DNA from: Acidobacteriota bacterium
GTDB lineage: Bacteria; Acidobacteriota; Thermoanaerobaculia; Gp7-AA8
Direction: 5' to 3'
Assembly: GCA_021325515.1 (NCBI GenBank)
Contig: JAJPHC010000053.1
Coordinates: forward strand, 1 to 41,141
DNA: 41,141 nucleotides
Part shown: positions 23,274 through 31,968 of the stretch, piece after piece
Position numbering within the stretch: position 1 is the first letter of the stretch
Layout: each line of letters opens with the position of its first letter
The notes under the pieces: model-generated
What the model saw: only the letters and a program-made list of their open reading frames with translations
What the model was told of the DNA's origin: nothing
Database searches by the model: none
Made by a program: the position numbers and the translations under genes

Positions 23274-24952
23274 TTCGCAGCATCCTCCGCTTTCAGCCGG
23301 TGCTCGTAGTTCAACCAGCCGTAGCGGTCGAATGCGCGGCCGAAGAGCTTCGGCTCGTCCGGAGTGTCGTCTTCCACCTTGATGTTGCGGACGTCGAGCA
23401 GATCACCGACGGCGCGGTGATAGTTGGCGACGGCCTTGTTGTATCCGACGAGTGCCTGCAGCTCGCGCACGCGGGCATCCGAGAGCTGCTGCTGAATCTG
23501 CAGCACGTTGAAGTTCGTCGTCATGCCGTTCTCGTAGCGCTTGCGCTCCGCGTCGAGGTTCTGCTCGGCCGCATCGCGCGCAGTGCGCGACGCGACGATC
23601 TCCTTCGCCGCGAAGTCGATGTCGCGAACGGCCTTGCGGACGTCGGTGACGATCACCTGCTTCGTCTGATCTTCGCTCGCCTTCGACTGCTCGTAGTCGA
23701 GCTTCGCCCGCCGTGCTTCGGCGCGCGCGCCGATGTTGAGGATGGGAACGCCGACGTTCACGCCGACCGACCAGCTCGGGAAGTCGCCGCTGACGATCTG
23801 GCGGAGCGCGTGCGGATAGTTGCTGGAGGTCAGGCCGGTCGGCTGCCCCTGCGAGTCGGCGGCGAGCGCACGGCCGGCAACGCCTGCCGCGCCGTAATCG
23901 ACGAATGCATCGAGCTTCGGCAGCACCTGATTGCGCGCGTAGAGATACTGAATCTTCCGCGTCTGGGTCGTGAGACTGTTCTCGCGAAGCTCGGGACGAA
24001 GAGTCAGCGCCTGCGCCACTGCCTGATCGGTGTCGATCGTCATCGGCGTGTAGGCGACGTTATCCGTCGGCACGATGGGACGGTTCCACTCTTCCTGCGG
24101 AAGGTTGAGCAGCGCCCGCAGCCGGTCTTCTGCATCGCGCACCGAGGCAACCGCGGCGATCAACTGTTCCTCGGTCGTCGCGATCTGCACGCGCGGCTGA
24201 AGAATGTCGAGCGGTGCCGAGGCGCCGACGTCGATGCGGATCTGCGTGATCCGCGATTGATCGCGCGCCAGGAAGAGCGAGTCTTTGACGACGTCGACGT
24301 TCCGGCGGGCATAGACGAGATCGAGATACGCCTGCTCCACCGAGACCGCGGTATTCATCAGCACCGAGCGGAAAAGCTCCTTGTTGATGCCGAGCGTGTT
24401 GCGCGCGATGTTGATGTTGCGGTTCGTGACGTCCAGTCCGAAGTTTCGCATCAGCGGCTGGCTGATGGAGACACCGAAATCGGAGCTGTAGCTCGGATTG
24501 ATGAGCGTGCCGAAGCCTGCCTTGTTGGCGCGGGTGTTGTTGAAGTTGAAGCTGTAGTTGCCGCCTGTGGGCAATGTCTGCGCGACGCCGGCATTTGCGA
24601 CGACGCTCCGCTGCGAGGCAGTCTGCAGCGAGTTGCTCGTCGGAAACGCAGTCGATGAGGCCGAGAGCAGTCCCGAGGTGTACCAGTCATAGAGACCGTA
24701 CTGCTCAACGAGAGACTCGCCCGCCATCTTGTAGTCATAGCGCTGGATGGAGATGCCTAGGTTGCGCTCCATCGTCGTGCGCACGGCTTCATCGAGACTC
24801 AGACGAAGTGCGCGCGGATTCTCGATGTCCTTATCCGTCTCGGCCGACACCGGCTCGGTGCGCGGCGTAGCAGTCGAAGGCTGCTGTGCCAACGCTGCCG
24901 CCGCGGCGAGCGAGACAACGAGAATCGAGAAGAACCGTCGAACTGCGGTCAT
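23270..24952 (-). CDS. TolC-family outer-membrane efflux protein
   Basis: A 560-residue outer-membrane channel subunit (OEP repeats), first gene of the efflux operon. The ATG at 24952 is fixed by AGGAGG six bases upstream and gives MTAVRRFFSILVVSLAAAAALAQ as signal peptide; an in-frame codon 18 bases upstream is not needed. Two repeats of long amphipathic helices and strands are visible, for example AVSVEQAYLDLVYARRNVDVVKDSL and VRKAVRDIDFAAKEIVASRTARDAAEQNLDAERKRYENGM. It is somewhat longer than E. coli TolC, with an extended N-terminal stretch. A TACAAT -10 box lies about 60 bases upstream, so this gene has a normal leader. Confidence 0.9.
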   Translation of the reverse strand: MTAVRRFFSILVVSLAAAAALAQQPSTATPRTEPVSAETDKDIENPRALRLSLDEAVRTTMERNLGISIQRYDYKMAGESLVEQYGLYDWYTSGLLSASSTAFPTSNSLQTASQRSVVANAGVAQTLPTGGNYSFNFNNTRANKAGFGTLINPSYSSDFGVSISQPLMRNFGLDVTNRNINIARNTLGINKELFRSVLMNTAVSVEQAYLDLVYARRNVDVVKDSLFLARDQSRITQIRIDVGASAPLDILQPRVQIATTEEQLIAAVASVRDAEDRLRALLNLPQEEWNRPIVPTDNVAYTPMTIDTDQAVAQALTLRPELRENSLTTQTRKIQYLYARNQVLPKLDAFVDYGAAGVAGRALAADSQGQPTGLTSSNYPHALRQIVSGDFPSWSVGVNVGVPILNIGARAEARRAKLDYEQSKASEDQTKQVIVTDVRKAVRDIDFAAKEIVASRTARDAAEQNLDAERKRYENGMTTNFNVLQIQQQLSDARVRELQALVGYNKAVANYHRAVGDLLDVRNIKVEDDTPDEPKLFGRAFDRYGWLNYEHRLKAEDAAK

Positions 24953-24958
24953 GTAAAT

Positions 24959-24964
24959 CCTCCT
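24959..24964 (-). promoter_or_regulatory. Consensus ribosome binding site AGGAGG of the tolC-like gene
   Basis: AGGAGG stands six bases before the ATG at 24952 and decides that start against the upstream in-frame alternative at 24970. Confidence 0.8.
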
Positions 24965-25012
24965 GGACACGCGTGCTTGTACGAAAGGACGAAGCGGAAG
25001 TTTCGCCGGCGC

Positions 25013-25018
25013 ATTGTA
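25013..25018 (-). promoter_or_regulatory. -10 box TACAAT of the efflux operon
   Basis: TACAAT on the minus strand would start a transcript about 55 bases before the tolC-like ATG. No good -35 hexamer was found at 16-18 bases. Confidence 0.4.
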
Positions 25019-25065
25019 TGCGATACGTAAGACGCGTCCGGCTGTTGAAAGGTTGGGGCAGGACA

Positions 25066-25090
25066 GACAAGCTGAGAGCTTGTCTTACAC
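25066..25090. repeat. Palindrome GTGTAAGACAAGC... carrying the DppF stop codon
   Basis: GACAAGCT-GAG-AGCTTGTC is a perfect 8-bp stem with a three-base loop, followed by TTACAC. On the minus strand it reads GTGTAAGACAAGC, whose TAA is the stop codon of the ATPase gene. A close relative lies at 40565-40591, and longer relatives are inside mutS2. Confidence 0.8.
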
Positions 25091-26088
25091 CGGCGCGCCC
25101 GCGAAGTGGCATGCCGCGAGCTGCCCCGGCTGATGCTCAACCAGCGGCGGCACCACGTCCTTGCAGATGGGGAACTGCGCGATCGGACAGCGCGTATGGA
25201 ACACGCAGCCGCCCGGAGGATTGAGCGGCGTCGGTATGTCGCCCTTGAGAATGATCCGCGACTTCTTCACCTTCGGATCGGGAATCGGAACCGCGGAGAG
25301 CAGCGCCTTCGTATAAGGATGCAGCGGATTCGCGTAGAGAGCCGCGCGCGATGCGAGCTCCATGATGCGGCCGAGGTACATGACGGCGACGCGTGTGGAG
25401 ATGTGCTCGACGACCGAGAGATCGTGCGCGATGAAGAGATACGTCAGCCCCAGCTCGTCCTGCAGATCCTGAAGAAGGTTGACGACCTGCGCCTGCACCG
25501 ATACATCCAGCGCGGACACCGGCTCATCGAGCACGAGAAACTTCGGATTCGTCGCCAGCGCGCGGGCCACGCCGATGCGCTGCCGTTGTCCGCCGGAAAA
25601 CTCGTGCGGATAGCGCTTGCGATACTCCGGTTGCAGTCCGACTTTCTCGAGGAGCTGCGCCACGCGGTCGTTGCGCTCATCACCGTTCGAGACGCCGTGA
25701 ATGATCAGCGGCTCGGCGATGATCGATCCCACCGTCATGCGCGGATTCAGCGACGCATAAGGATCCTGAAAGACGATCTGCATGTGGCGGCGCATGCGCC
25801 GCATGCCGCCCGAATCGAGTCCGAGGATGTCGGTGTCTTCGAAGCGGATGGTTCCGGACGTCGGCTCGATTAACCGAAGGATGCACCTGCCGACCGTCGT
25901 CTTTCCCGAGCCCGATTCGCCTACGAGGCCGAGGGTCTCACCCGTCGCGAGAGAGAAGCTCACACCGTCGACCGCTTTGACCTGCGCGACCGTGCGGCCC
26001 AGGATGCCTCGCTTGACCGGGAAGTACTTCGTCAACGCGTCGACGGTAAGGAGCGCGCGCGGTTCGGGCTGTCTTGCGAGCTCTGTCA

Positions 26089-26089
<1 letters not shown>
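25085..26089 (-). CDS. Oligopeptide/dipeptide ABC transporter ATPase, DppF/OppF type
   Basis: A 334-residue ATPase. Walker [10 protein letters not shown] (about 60-68), Q-loop [14 protein letters not shown], signature [15 protein letters not shown], Walker [15 protein letters not shown] and switch [12 protein letters not shown] are intact. The C-terminal oligopeptide/dipeptide region contains [15 protein letters not shown], the cysteine-rich segment of this family that can bind an iron-sulfur cluster. The chosen ATG (26089) shares one base with the upstream stop (TGATG); a GTG one codon earlier is possible. The TAA stop is supplied by the palindromic repeat at 25066-25090. It pairs with the DppD-type gene and probably powers the permeases at 10.6-12.6 kb, since no other peptide permeases are near. 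Confidence 0.93.
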
Positions 26090-27093
<1,004 letters not shown>

Positions 27094-27112
27094 CGTAGCA
27101 AGAACGGTGCAG

Positions 27113-27196
27113 CGGAGCGCGGGCGTCCCGCCCGGCGACGGAGATCGTGATCGGACGAGGCGTCCCGATCACTGCAGGCGTGACGCCCGCGCTCCG
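27113..27196. repeat. 84-bp nested inverted repeat at the 3' end of murJ (GTGATCGGG family)
   Basis: The outer arms CGGAGCGCGGGCGT (27113-) and ACGCCCGCGCTCCG (-27196) are inverted, as are the inner arms GTGATCGG-ACG (27147-27157) and CGT-CCGATCAC (27161-27172). The TGA of murJ lies in the inner stem and the residues GARASRLQ are encoded by the right half. The core recurs at 1686-1755, where it ends the DUF885 gene. Confidence 0.8.
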
Positions 27197-28842
27197 GTGA
27201 ATCTTCGCATCGTCGCTGATGCCTCGGGTACATCGAGCGCGAACGCCACGAAGAAGTAGAAAGCGCCAAACGCGCCGCAGACGAGCACCGCGGCGCTGAT
27301 GTGCGGGAACGGGAGGTGGCGGAGCAGCCCGCCGATCATCGTCTCGAACGCGACGGCGACGATGCCGGCCGCGATCGCCGCGCCCCAGAGGCGCAACTGA
27401 AATGCAGCGGGGAATGGCACGTGGCCGATTCTCTTCTGCAGTGCGCGGCGAAGAAGAACGAACTCCAGCCACCCTGCGATGCCGGCAGTCGCCGTCAGTG
27501 CGATCGCACCGAGCGAGATCCACGAACCGCCGATCGCCGGCAGCGGTATGTGCGCGAACTGGAGAGCGCGAATCAGCATCGGGCGGAGCGGAATCGCGAA
27601 GATCCATCCGAGGGCGGCGGTGAGCGCGACGCGAATCATCGCGAAGCGCAGCGGCGTCCGCGTGTCGCGCAGCGCATAAAACGCATTCGAGTAGAGGCGG
27701 CCCAGCGTGACGGCGAGCAGCCCGAGTGTCGAGCCGATGAGGATGTACCAGACGAGCATCGTGTCATCGGACTTGAAACGCCCGCCCTGATACAGCGCGG
27801 CAACGATCACATTTCCGATCGCCACGAACGCGACGGCCGTCGGAATGACGAAGAACGCGATCTGCCGCAGTCCCCGCTCCAGCCGCTTCCGCATCGCGGC
27901 CGCAATCTCCTCGCCCGTCCCTCGCAGGCCGGACATCTGCGGAAGCTCGGCCGCGGCCACCGACATCCCGAACAGGCTGATCGGCAACATGTTGACGATC
28001 TGGGCGTAGGAGAGCGCCGACACCGCGGCGGTGCCGAGCAGTGTGGCCAGCAGGTTGTCGATGTAGCCGCTCAACTGCACGACGCCTCGCCCAACGACGA
28101 CGGGCGTGAAGTTGCGGATCACTTCCCGCACCGGCTCGAGCGTCGTGTCGAGCGCGAAGCGGAGGTGCGCCGAGTATCGAAACACCGCCGGCAGTTGGAT
28201 CACGAACTGCGCGAACGCGCCGACCACCATGCCCCATGCCGCGATGACCACGAGCGAGCGATCATTGCTGCGCGCTCCGAAGATCACGAGCGTCGCGATC
28301 ATCACGATGTTCATGAAGACCGGCGCAACGTACGAGAGAAAGAATTTTCGGTGGCTGTTGAGGATGCCGAGACACCAGGCGGAGAGAACGAGGATGCCGA
28401 CACCGGGCCACATGATTCGCACCACGGTGATCGTCAGCGCGCGAATCTCGCCCTTGTAGCCGGGCGCGATCGCGATCAGCAGCCATGGCGTCAGGATCAC
28501 GCCGAGCAGGACGAGCACCGCCATCGCGAGCGCGAGCAGCGAAGCGACGATGCCCGCCACGCGGCCCGCGGTCTCCTCTTCCGCATCTGCGAGCAGCCGC
28601 GCGTAGACCGGGATGAACGACGCGGAAAGCACGCCCTCGCCGAAGAGGTTCTGGAGCACGTTCGGAATTCGGATCGCAGCGCGGTAGATGCCGGCCGCAT
28701 CGGAGTTGCCCAGGAAATGGGCAAAGACCTTCTCGCGCACGAAGCCGGAGATTCGCGTGAGAAAAATGCCGGCGGCGACGAGCACGGCGAAGCTGCCGCC
28801 GCGCGAGGCAGGCTTTCTACTGGTAACGGTCGTGTTTGTCAT
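27169..28842 (-). CDS. murJ: Lipid II flippase MurJ (MviN)
   Basis: MurJ flips lipid II across the inner membrane for peptidoglycan synthesis. The 557-residue protein has about 14 hydrophobic segments and family landmarks: TRISGFVREKVFAHFLGNSDAAGIYRAAIRIPNVLQNLFGEGVLSASFIPVYARLL near the N-terminus, SYAQIVNMLPISLFGMSVAAAELPQMS and RLYSNAFYALRDTRTPLRFAM. The ATG at 28842 is chosen because the 15 residues upstream look non-homologous and lie across the promoter. A TACACT -10 box is 12 bases before it. The C-terminal GARASRLQ and stop come from the palindromic repeat at 27113-27196. It is divergent from the FAD oxidoreductase gene. Confidence 0.94.
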   Translation of the reverse strand: MTNTTVTSRKPASRGGSFAVLVAAGIFLTRISGFVREKVFAHFLGNSDAAGIYRAAIRIPNVLQNLFGEGVLSASFIPVYARLLADAEEETAGRVAGIVASLLALAMAVLVLLGVILTPWLLIAIAPGYKGEIRALTITVVRIMWPGVGILVLSAWCLGILNSHRKFFLSYVAPVFMNIVMIATLVIFGARSNDRSLVVIAAWGMVVGAFAQFVIQLPAVFRYSAHLRFALDTTLEPVREVIRNFTPVVVGRGVVQLSGYIDNLLATLLGTAAVSALSYAQIVNMLPISLFGMSVAAAELPQMSGLRGTGEEIAAAMRKRLERGLRQIAFFVIPTAVAFVAIGNVIVAALYQGGRFKSDDTMLVWYILIGSTLGLLAVTLGRLYSNAFYALRDTRTPLRFAMIRVALTAALGWIFAIPLRPMLIRALQFAHIPLPAIGGSWISLGAIALTATAGIAGWLEFVLLRRALQKRIGHVPFPAAFQLRLWGAAIAAGIVAVAFETMIGGLLRHLPFPHISAAVLVCGAFGAFYFFVAFALDVPEASATMRRFTGARASRLQ

Positions 28843-28854
28843 GAAGCGCGGCAA

Positions 28855-28882
28855 AGTGTATCCCGCGCTGTCGGGATAAACT
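28855..28882. promoter_or_regulatory. Back-to-back -10 boxes for murJ and the FAD oxidoreductase
   Basis: TACACT on the minus strand (28855-28860) serves murJ and TAAACT on the plus strand (28877-28882) serves the gene at 28892. They are the outer parts of an inverted repeat, TATCCC (28859-28864) and GGGATA (28873-28878). Both lie 9-12 bases from the start codons. Polymerase could hardly occupy both at once, so the two promoters may exclude one another. Confidence 0.5.
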
Positions 28883-28891
28883 CGCAACCAC

Positions 28892-30034
28892 GTGACTGCT
28901 CATCAGCCGATTCGCATTGCAGGCGCGGGGCCATCCGGCCTCAGCGCAGCCATCGCCCTCGCCCGCGCGGGCTATGACGTCGAAGTGCATGAGGCCAAGC
29001 GCGACGTCGGAATGCGCTTCATCGGCGATCTTCAGATCATCGAAGGATCCTCGGAACGCGAACCGGTGCCGCACTTCCTCGATCGCATCGGGATCGCGCG
29101 CAACTTCTATTTTCGTCCCGCTGACTGGTCGACCTTCTACGACGCCGCCGGCAACGCGAGGGTCATCCGCAGCAGCGAGCCCTACGGATACTTCATCAAG
29201 CGAGGCGCCGAGGAGGGAACGCTCGATCGGGGTCTCCTGGCGCAGGCGCGCGAAGCCGGCGCACGCGTCATCTTCAACAGCCGCATCAGCGAGGCCGACA
29301 TCATGGCTACCGGGCCCGCCACGCCGGACGGACTGGCGAAAGAGATGACGTGGCACACCGGCGAGCCGGAGCGCATCGACGTCTTCTTCAATCACAAACT
29401 CTCGCCCGGCGGCTATTCGTATCTGTTCATTCTCGACGGACTCGCCACGTTCGGCTGCGCGATTGTCTCGAGCTTCAAGCAGATCGACGACTTCTTCGAT
29501 CATTCGCTGCAGGCCGCGCAGAGCCTGCATCGCTTCGAGTTGCCCGAGCAGCGCCGCTACGGCTACTCCTACATGAACTTTCATCTGAAGACGCGCGCGA
29601 CGGCGAATGGCTCTCGCTTCGTGGGAGAAGCCGCGGGGTTTCAGGATTACCTCTTCGGACTCGGGATCCGCTACGCGCTCACGAGCGGCTGGCTCGCCGC
29701 GCAGAGCATCATTCATGGCCGAGACTTCGACGAGCTGTGGCGTGAAGCGCTGGCCGGAAAGCAGGAGACGAGCCTCGTCAACCGCTTCCTTTATGAGAGC
29801 GGCGGCAATTTCGGACTCTCGATGTTCGTGCGGCAGGCGGCGCGCACGAAAGACTTTCAGGGCTATCTTCGCTCGTGGCATGCGCGAACGTGGTGGAAGC
29901 GACTTCTCTCCCCCATCGTCCGCAGAGTGTGGCAGCATCGCGGCCGGTGCCAGCACAAGCCGGGTGAGCACTGGTGCCGCTCGCGCGACACCGAGATGCG
30001 CGTACCGGAGCTGGGGCCGATACAGGATCCATGA
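28892..30034 (+). CDS. FAD-dependent oxidoreductase (geranylgeranyl-reductase/monooxygenase-like)
   Basis: A 380-residue flavoprotein starting at GTG. The ADP-binding beta-alpha-beta motif is GAGPSGLSAAIALARAGYDVEVHE (residues about 10-33), and a later FVGEAAGFQDYLFGLGIRYAL matches the second FAD-binding GD-like block (here G-E-A-A). The middle part resembles geranylgeranyl reductases and aromatic-ring hydroxylases, but no clear substrate motif is seen. The C-terminal tail has two Cys (RGRCQHKPGEHWC). Its stop overlaps the phytoene/squalene synthase start by four bases, so an isoprenoid or carotenoid substrate is likely by context. It does not look like the amine-oxidase-type HpnE or CrtI desaturases. 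Confidence 0.78.
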   Translation: MTAHQPIRIAGAGPSGLSAAIALARAGYDVEVHEAKRDVGMRFIGDLQIIEGSSEREPVPHFLDRIGIARNFYFRPADWSTFYDAAGNARVIRSSEPYGYFIKRGAEEGTLDRGLLAQAREAGARVIFNSRISEADIMATGPATPDGLAKEMTWHTGEPERIDVFFNHKLSPGGYSYLFILDGLATFGCAIVSSFKQIDDFFDHSLQAAQSLHRFELPEQRRYGYSYMNFHLKTRATANGSRFVGEAAGFQDYLFGLGIRYALTSGWLAAQSIIHGRDFDELWREALAGKQETSLVNRFLYESGGNFGLSMFVRQAARTKDFQGYLRSWHARTWWKRLLSPIVRRVWQHRGRCQHKPGEHWCRSRDTEMRVPELGPIQDP

Positions 30035-30894
30035 CTGCGATCGACGACGCGTACGACCAATGCCGTGCCATCGCGCACAAACACGGTGCGAACTTCTCCG
30101 TCGGATTCCGGTTCCTGCCGCGCGCGAAGCGACGCGCGGTCTACGCTGCGTACGCGTATTGCCGCGTTGCGGATGACATCGCGGATGAGGTCGACCAGGC
30201 GGTCAGCCTGGACGATACGGCGCAACGCCTCGACGCCTGGCAGCGCGAGCTCGACGCCTGTTACGAAGGCCATCCCGCGCATCCGATTACCATCGCGCTC
30301 GCCGACGCGCTCACCCGCTTCGCGATTCCGAAGAGCGCGTTCATCGCGCTGATCGACGGTTGCCGGCAGGACATGGTGAAGTCGCGCTACGAGACATTCG
30401 AAGAGCTGCTGCATTACTGCGATCTCGTCGCCACGTCGATCTCCGACATCTCGCTGGCGATCTTCGGCTACAAGTCCGAGCGCGCCCTCGAGTACGGGCG
30501 CAATCTCGCGACGGCGCTGCAGCTCACGAACGTCACGCGCGACGTCGGCGATGATCTCGCGCGCGACCGCATCTATCTCCCTCGCGAAGAGCTCCGCCAA
30601 TTCGGCGTGAGCGAAGAGGAGATTCTCGGGCGAGTCGAAAACGATCGCGTGCGCACTCTCATCGAGTTCCAGATCGCACGCGCAGAACGATATTTCCGCG
30701 AGGCCGAGCCGCTGCTGCAGGAGCTCGACTTCGACGCACGCTTCGGCGTGCTCCTGATGGGCGGCATCTACGCAACCGTTCTTTCCAAGCTCCGAAAGGA
30801 TCCGCTCGTCGTCATCCGCAGGCGCCTCTCGCTGACGAAACTCCAGAAGGTCATGGTCGTCGGTACGAGAATGCTCCGGCCTCACTTCGTGTAA
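30031..30894 (+). CDS. Phytoene/squalene synthase family protein
   Basis: A 287-residue head-to-head prenyl synthase. The first Asp-rich motif is CRVADDIADEVD (about residues 48-59), the second is TNVTRDVGDDLARDRIYLP (about 170-188); both are intact, as are the KRRAVYAAYAYCR and SDISLAIFGY blocks. Such enzymes condense two FPP (squalene or hydroxysqualene, HpnD) or two GGPP (phytoene). The sequence alone does not decide. The ATG at 30031 overlaps the flavoprotein stop (ATGA), indicating co-translation. There is no squalene-hopene cyclase, HpnC or HpnE in the window, so a carotenoid product or a hopanoid precursor are both open. Confidence 0.87.
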   Translation: MTAIDDAYDQCRAIAHKHGANFSVGFRFLPRAKRRAVYAAYAYCRVADDIADEVDQAVSLDDTAQRLDAWQRELDACYEGHPAHPITIALADALTRFAIPKSAFIALIDGCRQDMVKSRYETFEELLHYCDLVATSISDISLAIFGYKSERALEYGRNLATALQLTNVTRDVGDDLARDRIYLPREELRQFGVSEEEILGRVENDRVRTLIEFQIARAERYFREAEPLLQELDFDARFGVLLMGGIYATVLSKLRKDPLVVIRRRLSLTKLQKVMVVGTRMLRPHFV

Positions 30895-30900
30895 CCGATC

Positions 30901-31668
30901 GTGACGCGCAATCGTCTACGAGCCGTGACCGCCCCGAAGATCCTGCTGCTGCTGTTGCTGGCGAGCCCGGCGCTGGCGCAGGAGTCGAGGGAGAGCGTTC
31001 GCGTCGTCGTTCCCGTGGCCGGCAGCGTGCTCGGAGCGAACGATGTGCTGTGGCGAACCGCGCTCGAACTGACCAACGACACCGGCAGCGAAGCAACCGT
31101 CGCGATCACGATGATGGCCGTCCCCGATCAGCCGGCGATGCTGACGACGATCGCCGCCGGCGACACGGTGCGATTCTCCGATGTGGCGCCCGAAGCGTTC
31201 GGAGTGGACAAACTGCTCTCGCCGATCGTGGTCGAGACGATGGGCCGCCGCTCCGTCAGCGTGCGCGCAACCGCTTACGGCACGCGCGGGGACAAGGTGT
31301 TCAAGCCGCAGCCGATCGCAGTCACGAACGATGCGCTCTGGTATCCATTGCGTGTGCTGCGAGGGCTCTCCTTCAACGACTCCTTCCGCACCAACATCGG
31401 CTTCGTCAACCTCGGCGAGACCGAGGCGACGTTCACCGTCGCCGCGCAGAGGCTGCCCGGCCGCAACCTCGCCGTGACGCGCGTGCCGATGCCGCCGTTC
31501 TCGATCTGGCACGTGCCGATCCAGTTTCTCTTTCCCCTCATCACGAAGGGCGACGACTTCTCGCTGGTCGTCGAGACCTCGAACCGTGAGACGTATGTGT
31601 ATGCCTCGGTGATCGACAACGAGACGAACGCCGCGACGTTCGTGCAGCCGCAGGTGGGGACGCCGTAA
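30901..31668 (+). CDS. Secreted protein of unknown function
   Basis: A 255-residue exported protein starting at GTG (30901), six bases after the synthase stop. The signal peptide is ILLLLLLASPALA, cleaved before QESRESVRV. The mature protein is Val/Thr-rich and beta-like, with two similar halves: WRTALELTNDTGSEATVAITMM and RTNIGFVNLGETEATFTVAAQ. This 'TxLxLTNxGxxxAxVxVxxY' pattern is common in secreted bacterial proteins with Ig-like folds. No catalytic motif and no anchor are seen. It may be in the same transcript as the prenyl synthase, but no link in function is visible. Confidence 0.78.
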   Translation: MTRNRLRAVTAPKILLLLLLASPALAQESRESVRVVVPVAGSVLGANDVLWRTALELTNDTGSEATVAITMMAVPDQPAMLTTIAAGDTVRFSDVAPEAFGVDKLLSPIVVETMGRRSVSVRATAYGTRGDKVFKPQPIAVTNDALWYPLRVLRGLSFNDSFRTNIGFVNLGETEATFTVAAQRLPGRNLAVTRVPMPPFSIWHVPIQFLFPLITKGDDFSLVVETSNRETYVYASVIDNETNAATFVQPQVGTP

Positions 31669-31672
31669 GCGA

Positions 31673-31790
31673 TTCATCCTGAGCGAAGCGAAGGATCATC
31701 CATGGCGCGGGGAGAAAGAAATCTTCGAGACCACGGCCTGAAGCACGTCAACCGTGGCGCCTTGGTTGATGCTTCGCTTCGCTCAGCATA
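31673..31790. repeat. 118-bp inverted-repeat element, copy 1 (TGAGCGAAGCGAAG ends)
   Basis: The left end reads TCATCCTGAGCGAAGCGAAG-GATCATCCATGGCGC and the right end is its inverse with small changes (GGCGCCTTGGTTGATGC, then TTCGCTTCGCTCAGCAT). The inner 48 bases differ from copy 2 at 33052-33167. It lies between the secreted protein and the zinc-ribbon gene, and its right end forms part of that gene's promoter. Confidence 0.82.
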
Positions 31791-31794
31791 AACT
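31766..31794 (+). promoter_or_regulatory. Promoter TTGATG-17-TAAACT formed by the repeat end
   Basis: TTGATG (31766-31771) and TAAACT (31789-31794) are exactly 17 bases apart, and the ATG at 31802 follows seven bases later. The -35 and spacer belong to the right arm of the inverted-repeat element; the -10 starts at its last base. Confidence 0.55.
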
Positions 31795-31801
31795 CACCGC
31801 G

Positions 31802-31963
31802 ATGGGCGACGAACCTGAATACCTCATCTGTCTCCAGTGCGAGACGCCGACGTATCAGTTCGAGTACCACAACGGGAAGCTGGCGCAGGTCGTCTGCAAC
31901 ACGTGTGGCGCCGATGACGTCTCCGACTTCGTCACGGAAGCAGAGCTCGAGGAGCAACCCTAG
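31802..31963 (+). CDS. Tiny zinc-ribbon-like protein (53 aa)
   Basis: A 53-residue acidic protein, MGDEPEYLICLQCETPTYQFEYHNG and so on, with two CxxC knuckles (C-L-Q-C and C-N-T-C) spaced 19 residues apart, as in a single rubredoxin-like zinc ribbon. The surrounding residues (YQFEYHNGKLAQVVCNTCGADDVSDF) are consistent with a short beta ribbon. It starts seven bases after a TAAACT -10 box and ends five bases before udk. The frame extends upstream to 31754 through the repeat but without plausible protein sequence. Possible roles such as nucleic-acid or protein binding cannot be distinguished. Confidence 0.75.
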   Translation: MGDEPEYLICLQCETPTYQFEYHNGKLAQVVCNTCGADDVSDFVTEAELEEQP

Positions 31964-31968
31964 ACCGG

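Noticed and set aside
31754-31801. N-terminal extension of the zinc-ribbon protein
   Set aside because: The extra 16 codons are translated from the inverted-repeat element and lie upstream of the TAAACT box; the start at 31802 fits the promoter.
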